From NCBI RefSeq assembly GCF_042661025.1, contig NZ_JBHSWH010000001.1:1612001-1676000 (forward strand): 64,000 bases of DNA. The letters are read 5' to 3'. The notes under the pieces are model-generated. The model was not told the origin of the DNA. It saw only the letters and a list, made by a program, of their open reading frames with translations, and ran no database searches. Position numbers and translations under genes: made by a program. Source of the stretch: Flexivirga alba (GTDB lineage Bacteria; Actinomycetota; Actinomycetes; Actinomycetales; Dermatophilaceae). Below, in pieces: positions 37,028 to 46,058 of this stretch (its first letter is position 1; every line of letters begins with the position of its first letter).

Positions 37028-37694
37028 CTCTGACACCGACGAGGTGCAGCCGATCCGAGTGCTGCTGATCGACGACGACCCGCTGGTGTGCTCCGGGTTG
37101 GAGCTGATCCTGTCCAGCACCGACGACATACGCGTCGTCGGGACCGCGGGGGACGGCGACGAAGCCGTGGCTGCCGTCCAGCGGCACTACCCCGACGTCG
37201 TGCTGCTCGACGTGCGTATGGCGCGCCTCGACGGCATCGCCGCGACCGAAGCGCTGTGCGCCCTCCCGTCGCCGCCGCGAGTCATCGTGCTGACGACCTT
37301 CGACGCCGACGACATCGTGATGCGGGCGATCGGCGCGGGGGCGGCGGGCTTCCTGCTCAAGACCGCCCCGGCCGGCGAGATCATCAAGGCGATCCGCAAT
37401 GTGCATGCCGGTGACGGTGCGTTGTCACCACGCAGCGCGCGTCGGGTCTTCAAGCAGGTCGGTGGCGCCGGGGCGGCGCGGGCCACGGCCCGAGCGGCGG
37501 TCGACGGTCTCAGCGACCGCGAGCGCGATGTCGTCCGCCTGGTGGGTGAGGGCCTGAGCAACCAGCAGATCGGCGCGCAGCTGTATGTCGGCGAAGCGAC
37601 GGTCAAGACACATCTGGCATCGGCGCAACGCAAGCTCGGTGTCGAGGGGCGGGTGCGGCTGGCCGTGCTGGCCGCCCGGGCCGGTCTGATCTGA
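37020..37694 (+). CDS. NarL/LuxR-type response regulator
   Basis: 224 aa. Receiver with DDDP, phosphoacceptor in VVLLDVRMARLDG, and KTAPAGEI Lys; C-terminal LuxR HTH LSDRERDVVRLVGEGLSNQQI and VGEATVKTHLASAQRKL. GTG start overlaps the kinase stop. Followed by a hairpin, so this is a two-gene operon. Confidence 0.95.
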   Translation: MTDSDTDEVQPIRVLLIDDDPLVCSGLELILSSTDDIRVVGTAGDGDEAVAAVQRHYPDVVLLDVRMARLDGIAATEALCALPSPPRVIVLTTFDADDIVMRAIGAGAAGFLLKTAPAGEIIKAIRNVHAGDGALSPRSARRVFKQVGGAGAARATARAAVDGLSDRERDVVRLVGEGLSNQQIGAQLYVGEATVKTHLASAQRKLGVEGRVRLAVLAARAGLI

Positions 37695-37715
37695 GGTCGA
37701 TCACCTGGATCGACC
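37695..37715 (+). terminator. Hairpin after the response regulator
   Basis: GGTCGATC-acctg-GATCGACC, perfect 8-bp stem starting at the base after the stop codon. Confidence 0.7.
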
Positions 37716-37780
37716 ACGAGCGTTCCCGGGAGACTCTCCTGTAAGCAGCCCGATTCACGATCGGCTTGTACGAAACGGGC

Positions 37781-37810
37781 CATACCCGGTCATACCCGGT
37801 CACACCTGGG
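37781..37810. repeat. Three 10-bp direct repeats before mazE
   Basis: CATACCCGGT at 37781 and 37791, then the degenerate CACACCTGGG at 37801, ending 2 bp before the mazE ATG. The position fits an antitoxin autorepression site. Confidence 0.55.
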
Positions 37811-37812
37811 TT

Positions 37813-38060
37813 ATGAAGACCGCGATCTCCCGGCCGGATGGGACCTTCGACCGCGCATCGCGTCGTACGAAGGCGCTCGGCCCGGTCGCTCAGAGTTTTT
37901 CGCGCGCGCCGCCGTCAACTACCTTGACGAACTCGATGCGCACTCGGTAACGCAGCAGATCGACGCGGCATTGGCTAAGTGCAGCGCGTCGGACGAATCC
38001 AATGCAGCAGCCGTGGAGGCAGCAGATGGATTCCTCCGCGACGCGGACGACGAGTGGTGA
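37813..38060 (+). pseudogene. mazE: mazE-like antitoxin, frameshifted
   Basis: Start MKTAISRPDGTFDRASRRTKALG is antitoxin-like (ribbon-helix-helix type). The continuation SEFFARAAVNYLDELDAHS and the acidic tail ending DADDEW lie in the next frame. One base is missing near CCC 37881-37883. It may be a sequencing slip, but the partner mazF is clearly broken, so the pair is treated as decayed. The stop TGA overlaps the mazF GTG. Confidence 0.7.
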
Positions 38061-38405
38061 CCCAGCGGGGCATGGTGTGCTAGGCCGATCTGGGCCCCGA
38101 TGGTCGGCATCCGACCGGCTAAACGTCGACCAGTCCTCGTGATTCAGGTCGACAGCTTCAACGAGAGCCGTCTGGCAACAGCGCTGGTGGTCGCTAGCAC
38201 CTCCAACACCGCCCTGACCGCGATGCCTGGGAACGTGTTTTTGTCCGCTGCCGCGACTGGTCTGCCGCGAGACTCTGTTGTGAACGTCACCGCTGTTGTC
38301 ACGCTCAGCAAATCAGACCTGGACAGCCAGGTCGGCTACGTGCCCGACAGCCTGCAAGATGAGGTCGACCGGGACCTCCATCGTGGTCGGCCTATAACCC
38401 TCTGA
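38057..38405 (+). pseudogene. mazF: mazF-like toxin remnant
   Basis: PemK/MazF family mRNA endonuclease. It starts GTG-ACC-CAG-CGG-GGC (VTQRG), but the invariant Trp-Trp region reads TGC-TAG, an in-frame stop. The frame then shifts before KRRPVLVIQVDSFNESRL. The rest, including TGLPRDSVVNVT, is intact to the TGA at 38405. The stop is confirmed by clean reading of the opposite strand. At least two lesions, so inactive unless re-initiation from ATG 38100 gives an N-terminally truncated product. Confidence 0.82.
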
Positions 38406-38651
38406 TACCGAGGCGCGTCCCGAATGACGCTCGGTTTACGGGCGAGGCCACTCGCCAAAGACATCCGGACTGGGCCCAGACCTGGAACGAGGACCCCAGG
38501 CTCGTCATCGGACACAGATCTGGTGAGATCCTCGCCCGACTCGCCAGCCACCGCACCGCGGGCAGCGAAAGGCAACCGCCTCAGGCTGACGGCACACTGG
38601 GCAAGTTACAAGTTCTGCAGTTCTGACCTTGCCCTCGAGGCGACCGCATCC

Positions 38652-39548
38652 CTAATGCACGTGGAACTGGCGGGCGAAGTCGCGGATCAGCAGGTTGACC
38701 CTCACGGGGTCGCGCGCCAGGGGGATGTGGCCTGCGCCCTCCAGAACGACGTAGTCGCCGCCGGTCAGCTCGGCGATTCGTTGCGCGCGCGACGGCGGGC
38801 TGATCAGGTCGTGGCTGCCGTGGATCGCCAGCACGGGACGTTCGACGGCACGGCACCAGTCCTCTACGGTCTGCCTGCTCGGCCGTGTCCCCTGCGCTTC
38901 CGCGGCGAGCACGTCGGGAGTGGTGTCCAGCCCCCAAGCCACGCAGTCCTCGATCTGCTTGGTGGAGTGTGCCTCGGGGAAGCACATGCCGAAGAAGAAC
39001 CACAGGAAGTCCTCGTGGTGGCCCTGCCAATACCCCGTGTCGTACTTCGCCCAGTGCTGCAGTGGATCGCGCTTGAGGAACGGCACCCGCGAAGCGGGCA
39101 GGTCCGACGGGTCACGTTTCGCGAGCCGGACCGGGTGTCCGTCGGTGATGGCGACCGATGGCCCGATGAGGATCGCCCCGAGCACGCGGTCGCTGTACTC
39201 GACCGCCAGTTGCAGAGCCCAGGCGCAGCCCTGCGAGAGGCCGACGACCACCGCATGGTCGGTGCCGGTGGCATCGAGGACGCTCAGTGCGTGTCGGACT
39301 TGGACGTCGTGGTCGTACGCCGCGGAGTCGAGAGGCCGGTCCGAGCGGCCGTTGCCCGGTCCGTCGTACGTCACGACGCGGAAGTGCCGCGACAGGTAGG
39401 GCACCTGGGCCTTCCAGAACCGCTTGTGGATGACCGTCCATGTTGGCAGCAACAGGATGGTGGGACCACCGGTGCCGGTGACGTCGAAGTGGATCCGGAC
39501 GCCTTCACTCTCGACGTAGGCCTCGGCATCGGGGGCGAGGATCCTCAT
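38652..39548 (-). CDS. Alpha/beta hydrolase
   Basis: 298 aa. Oxyanion region LLPTWTVIHKRFWKAQ, then VVTYDGPGNGRSDRP, nucleophile elbow VVGLSQGCAW, acid in HGSHDLISPP, and His in EGAGHIPLARDP. All three catalytic residues are present. ATG 39548 overlaps the NTF2-like stop as ATGA. Last gene of a four-gene operon. The 246 bp beyond it, to the mazF remnant, contains no recognisable gene. Could be an esterase or lactonase on a small-molecule product. Confidence 0.85.
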   Translation of the reverse strand: MRILAPDAEAYVESEGVRIHFDVTGTGGPTILLLPTWTVIHKRFWKAQVPYLSRHFRVVTYDGPGNGRSDRPLDSAAYDHDVQVRHALSVLDATGTDHAVVVGLSQGCAWALQLAVEYSDRVLGAILIGPSVAITDGHPVRLAKRDPSDLPASRVPFLKRDPLQHWAKYDTGYWQGHHEDFLWFFFGMCFPEAHSTKQIEDCVAWGLDTTPDVLAAEAQGTRPSRQTVEDWCRAVERPVLAIHGSHDLISPPSRAQRIAELTGGDYVVLEGAGHIPLARDPVRVNLLIRDFARQFHVH

Positions 39549-39922
39549 GTCGGTGGCTCTGGCTCGGGGTCGGTGAGCTGCCAGAACGCGTTGACGATGC
39601 GCCACCCCTCGGGGGTTCGCAGCAGGTGGAGGTACTCGCGGTACTGCGCGGACCGGACGACTGCAGCGGCGATGTCGTGGTGGATGTCGACCACCGTGAC
39701 CTCGATCGGGTCGTCGGTCTTGTCCTCGGTTCCGCCGCCTTCGCGTACGAGCTCGAGGATCCTCTCCTTCGTCGTCACACTCGGACCCTGGCCGTTGGCC
39801 TGCATGGCCGAGCGCTTGACGAGCTGGGGATGCAGGGTGGCCTCGATCCGCGCGAGGTTGGCGTCGTACCACCCCTCGAAGTAGTCCAGGGCGGTCGAGA
39901 TGACGTCAGCGGTGTCGTTCAC
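39545..39922 (-). CDS. NTF2-like (lumazine-binding-type) small protein
   Basis: 125 aa of the SnoaL/lumazine-binding-like cone fold: ISTALDYFEGWYDANLARIE, VVDIHHDIAAAVVRSAQYREY, HLLRTPEGWRIVNAFWQL. Such proteins bind or cyclise small molecules. Two identical ribosome-site/GTG units precede it because of a 24-bp duplication, so translation can begin at 39922 or, 8 codons earlier, at 39946. The earlier GTG overlaps the glycosyltransferase stop. Confidence 0.8.
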   Translation of the reverse strand: MNDTADVISTALDYFEGWYDANLARIEATLHPQLVKRSAMQANGQGPSVTTKERILELVREGGGTEDKTDDPIEVTVVDIHHDIAAAVVRSAQYREYLHLLRTPEGWRIVNAFWQLTDPEPEPPT

Positions 39923-39960
39923 AACAGTTCCTCCAATGTCGTTCACAACAGTTCCTCCAG
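39914..39960. repeat. 24-bp tandem duplication of a start region
   Basis: TGGAGGAACTGTTGTGAACG plus three more bases occurs twice on the minus strand (39960-39938 and 39936-39914). Each copy carries GGAGG and a GTG in the same frame. Confidence 0.85.
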
Positions 39961-41181
39961 CATGGCGGCGACGCGTCCGGCGCCTCCTGACTCCACAGGC
40001 AGCGACGTGACCTCGCAGCCAATTTGTTTGAGGATCGCGTCCGCCAACCACTCCGGATCGCTGGCGTCGTCGTAGTCCACCCGTCGCCCTGCGCGATAGT
40101 TCTGCAGTCGGTGGTGGACATGGAAGCTCTGCTCGAAGTGATGACGCAGCGGCACGTAGAGGAACGGCACCCGTGCTGCCGTGAGCTCCATGGTGGTGGT
40201 GAGGCCGGCCTGGACGACCGCGACATCCGCTGCGGCGATGCGCAAGTAGAGGTCGGGCACGTAGCCACGAAGTTCGACGCCCTCCACCGACGGGAACGTC
40301 GCCGGGTCGATGCGGGGTCCGGTGACGATGAGGAACCTCAGCTCGGGAAGCCTCGCCCGGGCCAAGGGTACGGCGTCGAGCACCCGTCGCAGCAACGGCT
40401 CCCCGACCGCGGACCCACCAACCGCGACGACGCACAGGATGTCGTCGGTGCCGTAGCCCATCTCGCGGCGGGACCGCGCCACCTCCCCGGGTGTCGGTGG
40501 ATCGAATCCGGTGACGTACCCCGCGAAGTCGTAGTTGGTGGTCGTCCACTCCCGGATGTTCGGCAGGCCCGGTCCGAACGACTCGTCGACCACGTCCTCC
40601 GGGTTGCCCACGAAGACCTGTCGGTCACGGATCCGGCGGTGCCGGGCCCGCTGCTCCAGCATCTCGGCGTTGTAGTCCGCGGTCAGCAGCGCTTCGCGCT
40701 CACCGAGGTCCGGCATCGGCAGCCAGCCGACGAAGTCGGTCAGCCAGGCGAAGGAGAAGTGCTTCAGCTCGGGGTTCTCGTGCAGGAAGTAGTCGACGTC
40801 CCAGGACTCATCCCCGATCACCAGGTCGTACGGCGTCTGCTCCACGACGTCGTTGAAGACCATGAAGTTGTTGACCAGGATCTCGTCCATGTCGCGGATG
40901 GCACCGAATACATGCAGGTCGTGCTCGCCGGACTCGGACTCGATGTGGGCCGACTCGCTGGCCAGCCAGGCCGATCCCGGGTGCACCAGTTCGCCAGCAT
41001 CCTCCAGCATCCGGGTGACTGGATGCTGGGTGAGCCAGTCGATCTGCAGGTCGGGGCGTAGCAGCTTGAGTTCCTGGGCGATGGCCAGATCCCGTCGGGC
41101 GTGTCCCAGACCGATCGGCGAGGACAGGTAGAGCGCCCGCAGTGGTCGGGCGGGCGCCCTAGTCCAGGTCCTCGTGCTCAT
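39943..41181 (-). CDS. Glycosyltransferase, MurG/UGT-like (GT-B)
   Basis: 412 aa. N-terminal acceptor domain: ALYLSSPIGLGHARRDLAIA and LIGDESWDVDYFL-like segment. C-terminal nucleotide-sugar domain: VVAVGGSAVGEPLLRRVL, LRGYVPDLYLRIAAADVAVVQAGLTTTMEL, then VPFLYVPLRHHFEQSFHV. The PXGLGH-type loop and C-terminal donor motif match GT28/GT1. Likely adds a sugar to a small-molecule acceptor encoded elsewhere or modified by the neighbouring enzymes. Starts 127 bp after the methyltransferase gene. Confidence 0.85.
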   Translation of the reverse strand: MSTRTWTRAPARPLRALYLSSPIGLGHARRDLAIAQELKLLRPDLQIDWLTQHPVTRMLEDAGELVHPGSAWLASESAHIESESGEHDLHVFGAIRDMDEILVNNFMVFNDVVEQTPYDLVIGDESWDVDYFLHENPELKHFSFAWLTDFVGWLPMPDLGEREALLTADYNAEMLEQRARHRRIRDRQVFVGNPEDVVDESFGPGLPNIREWTTTNYDFAGYVTGFDPPTPGEVARSRREMGYGTDDILCVVAVGGSAVGEPLLRRVLDAVPLARARLPELRFLIVTGPRIDPATFPSVEGVELRGYVPDLYLRIAAADVAVVQAGLTTTMELTAARVPFLYVPLRHHFEQSFHVHHRLQNYRAGRRVDYDDASDPEWLADAILKQIGCEVTSLPVESGGAGRVAAMLEELL

Positions 41182-41308
41182 GATCCAGTCTCCCGCCCGG
41201 CCGGGCTCTTGACCATCGTCGTTTCCTACCGAATGTGAAGGCCATTTCGGTCAGTCTGGGTGGGGTCTCCGCCCAGGAAGTGGCGCTCGCTGTGTGAGCG
41301 GCGGAGTG

Positions 41309-42388
41309 TCAGGGGCGAACTTCGAGCACCCGGTTGAACGGCGTCTCCGCGACGCTGGCGAACCTGGTGAAGCCGCCGGCTGTCACCACGTCGCGGATCC
41401 GGGCCGGTCCGGCCTGGGTGCCCAGCGCGAGACCGACGTCCTGCGACAGCGATGAAGGGGTGCACAGCAGGGTCGAGAAGCCGTAATAGGCGCGGCCCAC
41501 CGGGTTGAGGTTGTCCTCGACGTGGTCGCCGGCCATGGGCTCGACCACCATCCAGGTGCCGTCGTCCGCCAGTGCGTGCCGCGTTTGCTTCGCCACTCCC
41601 ACGGGGTCGCCCATGTCGTGCAGGCAGTCGAACATCGTGACCAGGTCGTAGCCGGTTCCCGTGATTCCGTCGGCGGGTGAGATCTCGAACCGGATCCGAT
41701 CCCCCACCCCGGCAGCGGCCGCCCGTTCCTTCGCGGTCTCGATCGACTGTGCGTGGTAGTCGGACCCGACGAACGTGGAGTTCGGGAAGGCCTGGGCCAT
41801 CAGAATCGTGGAGGCCCCGTGACCGCACCCCACGTCGGCCACTCGCGCGCCGCGCTGCAGCTTGGCCACAACACCATCCAAGGCTGGCAGCCAACCGTCG
41901 ATCAGGTTGGCGTTGTAGCTGGGGCGGAAGAAGCGCTCGCAGCCCACGTGTACGTCGGTGTCGTGTTCGTGCCAGCCGTACCCGGCTCCGCTGCGTGCCG
42001 CCTCCAGGATGTGAGACGTGTCGTGCACAGTGCCGAGCGCGATCTGGAAGAAGCCGGGCAAAAACGCCGGGCTGTCCTCCACAGTCAGCGCAACCGCCTG
42101 CTCCGGCGGGAGCGTGTAGTGACCCGACGACGGGTCGTAGGTCAGGTAGGACCCGGCCGCCTGCGCGTTCAGCCACTCGCGCGCATACGGCTCCGCGGTG
42201 CCGGTGCGCTCGGCGAGCTGGGTCGGCGTACTCGGCCCGTTGGCGGCCAGGTCGCGGTAGTAGCCGAGTTTGTCGCCCATGACGACCAGGGCTGCATTGA
42301 GCGTGGCACCGACCTCGTCCACGGCCCGGAACACGAACTGCATCAGCTTGTCGGTGTCGACTTCGGTCGGTGCCTCGGTCGTGGTCAT
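41309..42388 (-). CDS. SAM-dependent methyltransferase with N-terminal winged helix
   Basis: 359 aa. N-terminal dimerisation/winged-helix domain (FVFRAVDEVGATLNAALVVM, TPTQLAERTGTAEPYAREWL) as in O-methyltransferases. SAM loop VADVGCGHGASTILMAQAFP, then FDCLHDMGDP and VVEPMAGDH. The layout resembles Rv2258c-like actinobacterial methyltransferases. ATG 42388 has GGGAGAACG upstream. Divergent from the LAL regulator, which probably controls it. Confidence 0.87.
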   Translation of the reverse strand: MTTTEAPTEVDTDKLMQFVFRAVDEVGATLNAALVVMGDKLGYYRDLAANGPSTPTQLAERTGTAEPYAREWLNAQAAGSYLTYDPSSGHYTLPPEQAVALTVEDSPAFLPGFFQIALGTVHDTSHILEAARSGAGYGWHEHDTDVHVGCERFFRPSYNANLIDGWLPALDGVVAKLQRGARVADVGCGHGASTILMAQAFPNSTFVGSDYHAQSIETAKERAAAAGVGDRIRFEISPADGITGTGYDLVTMFDCLHDMGDPVGVAKQTRHALADDGTWMVVEPMAGDHVEDNLNPVGRAYYGFSTLLCTPSSLSQDVGLALGTQAGPARIRDVVTAGGFTRFASVAETPFNRVLEVRP

Positions 42389-42447
42389 CTCGTTCTCCCT
42401 TGTTTGATGAGGCCTCGACCGTAGGAAGCCGTGGCCTTCCACCGCAT

Positions 42448-42461
42448 CAGGGGACCCCCTG
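42448..42461. promoter_or_regulatory. G/C palindrome in the methyltransferase-LAL intergenic region
   Basis: CAGGGG-A-CCCCCTG, centred between the divergent genes, 40 bp upstream of the LAL start. A candidate operator for the shared region. Confidence 0.4.
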
Positions 42462-42489
42462 GTTCGGGAGCCGTGGACCTGCTGGAGCC

Positions 42490-42495
42490 TAGAAT
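42490..42495 (+). promoter_or_regulatory. -10 box of leaderless LAL promoter
   Basis: TAGAAT, close to consensus, ends 6 nt before ATG 42502. Confidence 0.65.
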
Positions 42496-42501
42496 CGGAC
42501 G

Positions 42502-45218
42502 ATGCTGGTGGGGCGTGTCGCCGAACGGCAACTGATCGACCAACTCGTCGCCGGGGCCCGGATCGGAAACAGCGGGGTTCTGGCCATCACGGGGGAGGCA
42601 GGCGTGGGCAAGACCGCCCTCCTCGACTACGCCCGCTCCCGTTTCGACGGCTTCCAGGTGCTGAGCGGCACCGGGACCGAACCGGAACGCGAGATCCCGT
42701 TCGCCGGCTTGCTCTCCCTGCTCCGCCCGGTCCTCACCCGGCTCGACAGCATTCCGGGCCCCCAGGCCGAGGCGCTCTCCGCTGCCCTCGCACTTCAGGC
42801 CGGGACGCCCGGCGACCGGTTCGCGATCGGCGCGGCCACGCTCAGCCTGCTCTGCCGCTGCGCCGAGGAGATCCCGGTAGCCGTCGTCGTCGACGACCTG
42901 CAGTGGCTCGACCGGCCGTCGGCGGAAGCCGTGGCCTTCGCTGCGCGGCGGCTCAGCGCCGACCCGGTCGCCGTGCTCCTTGCGGCCCGCACAGGCGAGT
43001 CAGACGACGTGACAACCGGGCTCCCGCACCTGTCAATGGCAGGACTCGAGATCGGCCCGGCGGGCGACCTGGTCCGGTCCCTAACGGCCCTGCCAGTGAC
43101 CGACGAGCAGCTCGCCCGGCTCCACCAGTTGACCGGGGGCAACCCGCTCGCGATGTTGGAGCTCGGCGGCGACCCCGCGCTGCTCGCGCAGACCGGTCCG
43201 GAAGTCCCCCAGCCGTGCCGGTCGCCCTCGTGGCGTCATACGGCAAGAGGATCCGCGCCCTCGACCAGACGGCCCGGTCATCACTGCTAGTCGCCGTGGT
43301 CGCAAATGGGGACCTCCGCCTCACCTCGGCCGGCTGCGCACGCCTCCAGCTCGATCCGGCCAGCCTGGGCCAAGCCGAACATATCGGGATGATCACTGTC
43401 CTCGGCGGTCAGATCGGATTCCGGCATCCCCTGGTCCGCGCAGCGATCTACGCAGACGCCGCCCCAGAGGAACGGCGGGCCGCGCACCGGGCGGTGGCCG
43501 GAGCCCTTCCGGACTACGACATCGACCTCCGCGCCTGGCATCTGTCGGAAGCGAGCTGGTCCCCCGATGCGGAAGTGGCCGATCTGATGACGTTGACTGC
43601 GGAGCACGCCGCCGCACGGACTGCGTACTCCGTCGCGTCCACCGCCTACGAACGGGCAGCGCGGTTGAGCCCCGAGCCGAAGCAGCAGCTGATCAGCCTC
43701 ACCAGAGCGGCCGAGAACGCCTGGGCGGCCGGCCTCGCCCAGCGGGCCCTGGGCCTTCTCGACGAGTTACGAGGGCTGCCCGGAAATGCGGAGATGGGGA
43801 CGGCTGATCTGCAGCTGCGAGCCGCGATTGCGGCCCGGACCGGGTCACTGGTGGTGGCCCGCGACCTGCTGGAGCACGCGGCCGGGCTGGAGCCTGACGC
43901 CGATACCGCGGTCATGCTGCTGGCGGACGCCCTCCACGCGACCTTCTACCTCGCCGACACCGACTCGTCACGCCGACTGGCCGCGAAGCTGACGGCGGCG
44001 TTGGCTAAGGCGACGAGTAGTCAGGCAAGAGCACTGGGCCTGGTGGCGACCGGCATGGCGAAGGTGCTCACCAACCAAGGCGGGGTAGAGGAACTTCGCT
44101 CGGCCGTGCCGCTACTTGCGGAGTGCACCGAGCTTCGCAGTGATTCCCGGCGGCCGGCGTGGCTGATGCTCGCCCCGCTCTTCCTCCGGGACTCCAACGC
44201 TGCCGGACGCGAACTGCGCCTGGTCGTGGACGAAGCGCGCAACCGGGCCGGGGTCGGCGAGTTACCGAACCTGCTCTTCCACGTCGCCCGCGACCAGGCC
44301 ACCACCGATTCGTGGACCCGCGCCGAGGCCAACTACTCCGAGGCGATCCGGCTTGCCCGAGACACCGGTCAAAGCACGGAGCTCGCCGTGTCCCTGGCAG
44401 GGCTCGCCTGTCTGGAGGCCAGGCAGGGGCGAGCCGAGGCGTGCCGCACCCACGCCGCAGAGGCGTTACCGATCTGCGTCAACCGGAACATCCACCTCCC
44501 GGAGGCCTGGGTCCACTTCGCGCTCGGCGATCTGGAGCTTGCGCTGGGCAACCCCGGGGCGGCCGTCGAGCAGTTTCTCCGGCTCGAGGGGCTGCTCCAG
44601 CGCCTGGGGCTGCGTGATCCGGATCTGTCGGCGTCGCCGGAGCTGACCGACGCCCTCCTTCGGCTGGGAAAGGTGGAGGAGGCCCGAATTTGCGTTTCGG
44701 GCTACCTGATCGCTGCAGATTCCAAGGGGCAGCCGTGGGCAGTTGCCCGGGCGCAACGGGCTCGGGGGTTAGTGGCGCCGCACGGGCAGTTCGACGAGCC
44801 TTTCCGGGAGGCTCTGAAGATCCACGCCGAGACCCTCGATACCTTCGAGACTGGGCGGACCAGGCTCGCCTACGGCGCCCGGCTCCGGCGTATCGGCCGG
44901 CGGGTGGACGCCCGAGCGGAGCTCCACCGCGCATTTGAGATCTTCACCGGGCTCGGTGCCGACAGGTGGGCCGACCAGGCGGCTGTGGAGCTCGACGCGA
45001 CCGGCGAGAGAGTGCCTCGACGGGACCCCGCCGGCATTACCTCGCTCACGCCCCAGGAGTTACAGGTGTCGTTGCTGCTCGCTGAGGGGCGAACCACGCG
45101 GGAGACGGCAGCGGCACTGTTCCTGAGCCCCAAGACAGTGGAGTACCACCTCCGCAAGGTCTACACCAAGCTCGGTATCCGGTCGCGCGCGGAGCTGGCC
45201 AAGTGTTTGCTGCGCTAG
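42502..45218 (+). CDS. Large ATP-binding LuxR (LAL/MalT-like) regulator (frameshifted)
   Basis: About 905 aa after joining. N-terminal STAND-type AAA ATPase: Walker A TGEAGVGKTALLDYA, Walker B VAVVVDDLQWLD, and sensor LTGGNPLAML. A long TPR-like helical middle. C-terminal LuxR HTH: SLTPQELQVSLLLAEGRTTR and LSPKTVEYHLRKVYTKLGIR. A base is missing in the C5 run at 43206-43210; adding it gives VPPAVPVALVASYGKR. LAL proteins are typical cluster-situated activators of specialised metabolism, which supports the adjacent operon being a small-molecule pathway. Divergent from the methyltransferase gene. Confidence 0.9.
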
Positions 45219-45226
45219 CGTCGGTT

Positions 45227-45262
45227 GACCGCGACCGCGACCGCGACCGCGACCGCGACCGC
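45227..45262. repeat. Hexamer repeat (GACCGC)6
   Basis: Six exact GACCGC copies, then GACAGC, starting 9 bp after the LAL stop. Short simple repeat. Confidence 0.85.
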
Positions 45263-45337
45263 GACAGCGGACCGGCGATGAGTTCCGCCGCGTTTCGGCC
45301 GTCACACCCGCATTGAGGAAGCGCAGACCAAGGGCAG

Positions 45338-45605
45338 GTCATCTCGACTGCCTTCATCACCCTCGGCGGAGTCGTCCAGGCGCAGGATCAGTGCCACTTC
45401 CCGCAACTTCAACGACGATGGGCGAGGTGGTCGGCGTCGGCTTGGAGACGAACGAGGCGTTCCTCATGGGCCGCAGGGTGTACGACGAGTGGGCGGTCTA
45501 GTGGCACGAGAGCACCGATCCACCCTTCGCGAGCTGGGTCAACAGCGCAGTGTCGACCGAGGTGGACGTCGACCTCGGCTCGTGCATGTCCCGCAACACG
45601 AACGA
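45338..45605 (+). pseudogene. Remnant of a DHFR/RibD-C-like reductase gene
   Basis: Fragments in two frames match the RibD C-terminal/DHFR-like family: VISTAFITLGGVVQAQD first, then in the next frame FLMGRRVYDEWAV, a TAG, then WHESTDPPFASWVNS. A frameshift and a nonsense codon are seen, and the C-terminal half is not recognisable. Decayed gene. The 840-bp gap 45219-46058 otherwise holds a hexamer repeat, a possible small remnant and the tRNA terminator. Confidence 0.6.
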
Positions 45606-45678
45606 TCACCGGCGACGGATCGGAGGTCGGCGCTCAGATCTCCAGACCCCAACACGGTGTCTTGTACGTGACGAGCCG

Positions 45679-46009
45679 TCACTGACGCGGGGTCGGTAAC
45701 GGTTCGCCACGTCTGTTGCGCAGGTGGGCGCGGCGTCCCGCGATGTACGGCTCAAGATTGTGGACACGTTCCAGCTCAACATCGCTCGTGGAAATACCCC
45801 GGGCCTCTTGGGCCAGTCCGCGGACGCCCGTCCCGCAGGGCTCGTCCGGGTGCCCACACCGGGAACGGCAGGTCATACGGCACCGGGCACGGCCTGACTT
45901 CTGGCACCACCAGCCTCAGGCTCGTCAGCAGTGCAAGTTCGGAGTTGAGGTACAGATGCGGCTGGCGGCCAGGGCCGGTCTGCTCTGCGGAAGCCGGCTC
46001 GGCATACAC
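45679..46009 (-). pseudogene. Possible gene remnant, unassigned
   Basis: Two overlapping minus frames give protein-like stretches: HLYLNSELALLTSLRLVVPE, then (next frame) GVRGLAQEARGISTSDVELE and EPYIAGRRAHLRNR. Together they look like one small gene with a frameshift near 45840, but no family is recognised. Could be an intact 65-aa ORF from 45876. Confidence 0.3.
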
Positions 46010-46010
46010 G

Positions 46011-46040
46011 AAACGGACCCGCCCTAGGGCGAGTCCGTTT
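46011..46040 (-). terminator. Terminator after tRNA-Phe
   Basis: Inverted repeat with outer arms AAACGGAC / GTCCGTTT and inner CGCCC / GGGCG, one mismatch, 4-nt loop TAGG. 19 bp after the tRNA-Phe end on the minus strand. Confidence 0.8.
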
Positions 46041-46058
46041 GTCCGGCCAGTGCGACCG

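Noticed and set aside
38100..38405. Intact 101-aa MazF toxin
   Set aside because: Lacks the N-terminal strand; the upstream frame has TAG and a shift, so the full toxin is not encoded.
37700..46000. Prophage or integrative element
   Set aside because: No integrase, phage structural or conjugation genes were found in the block.
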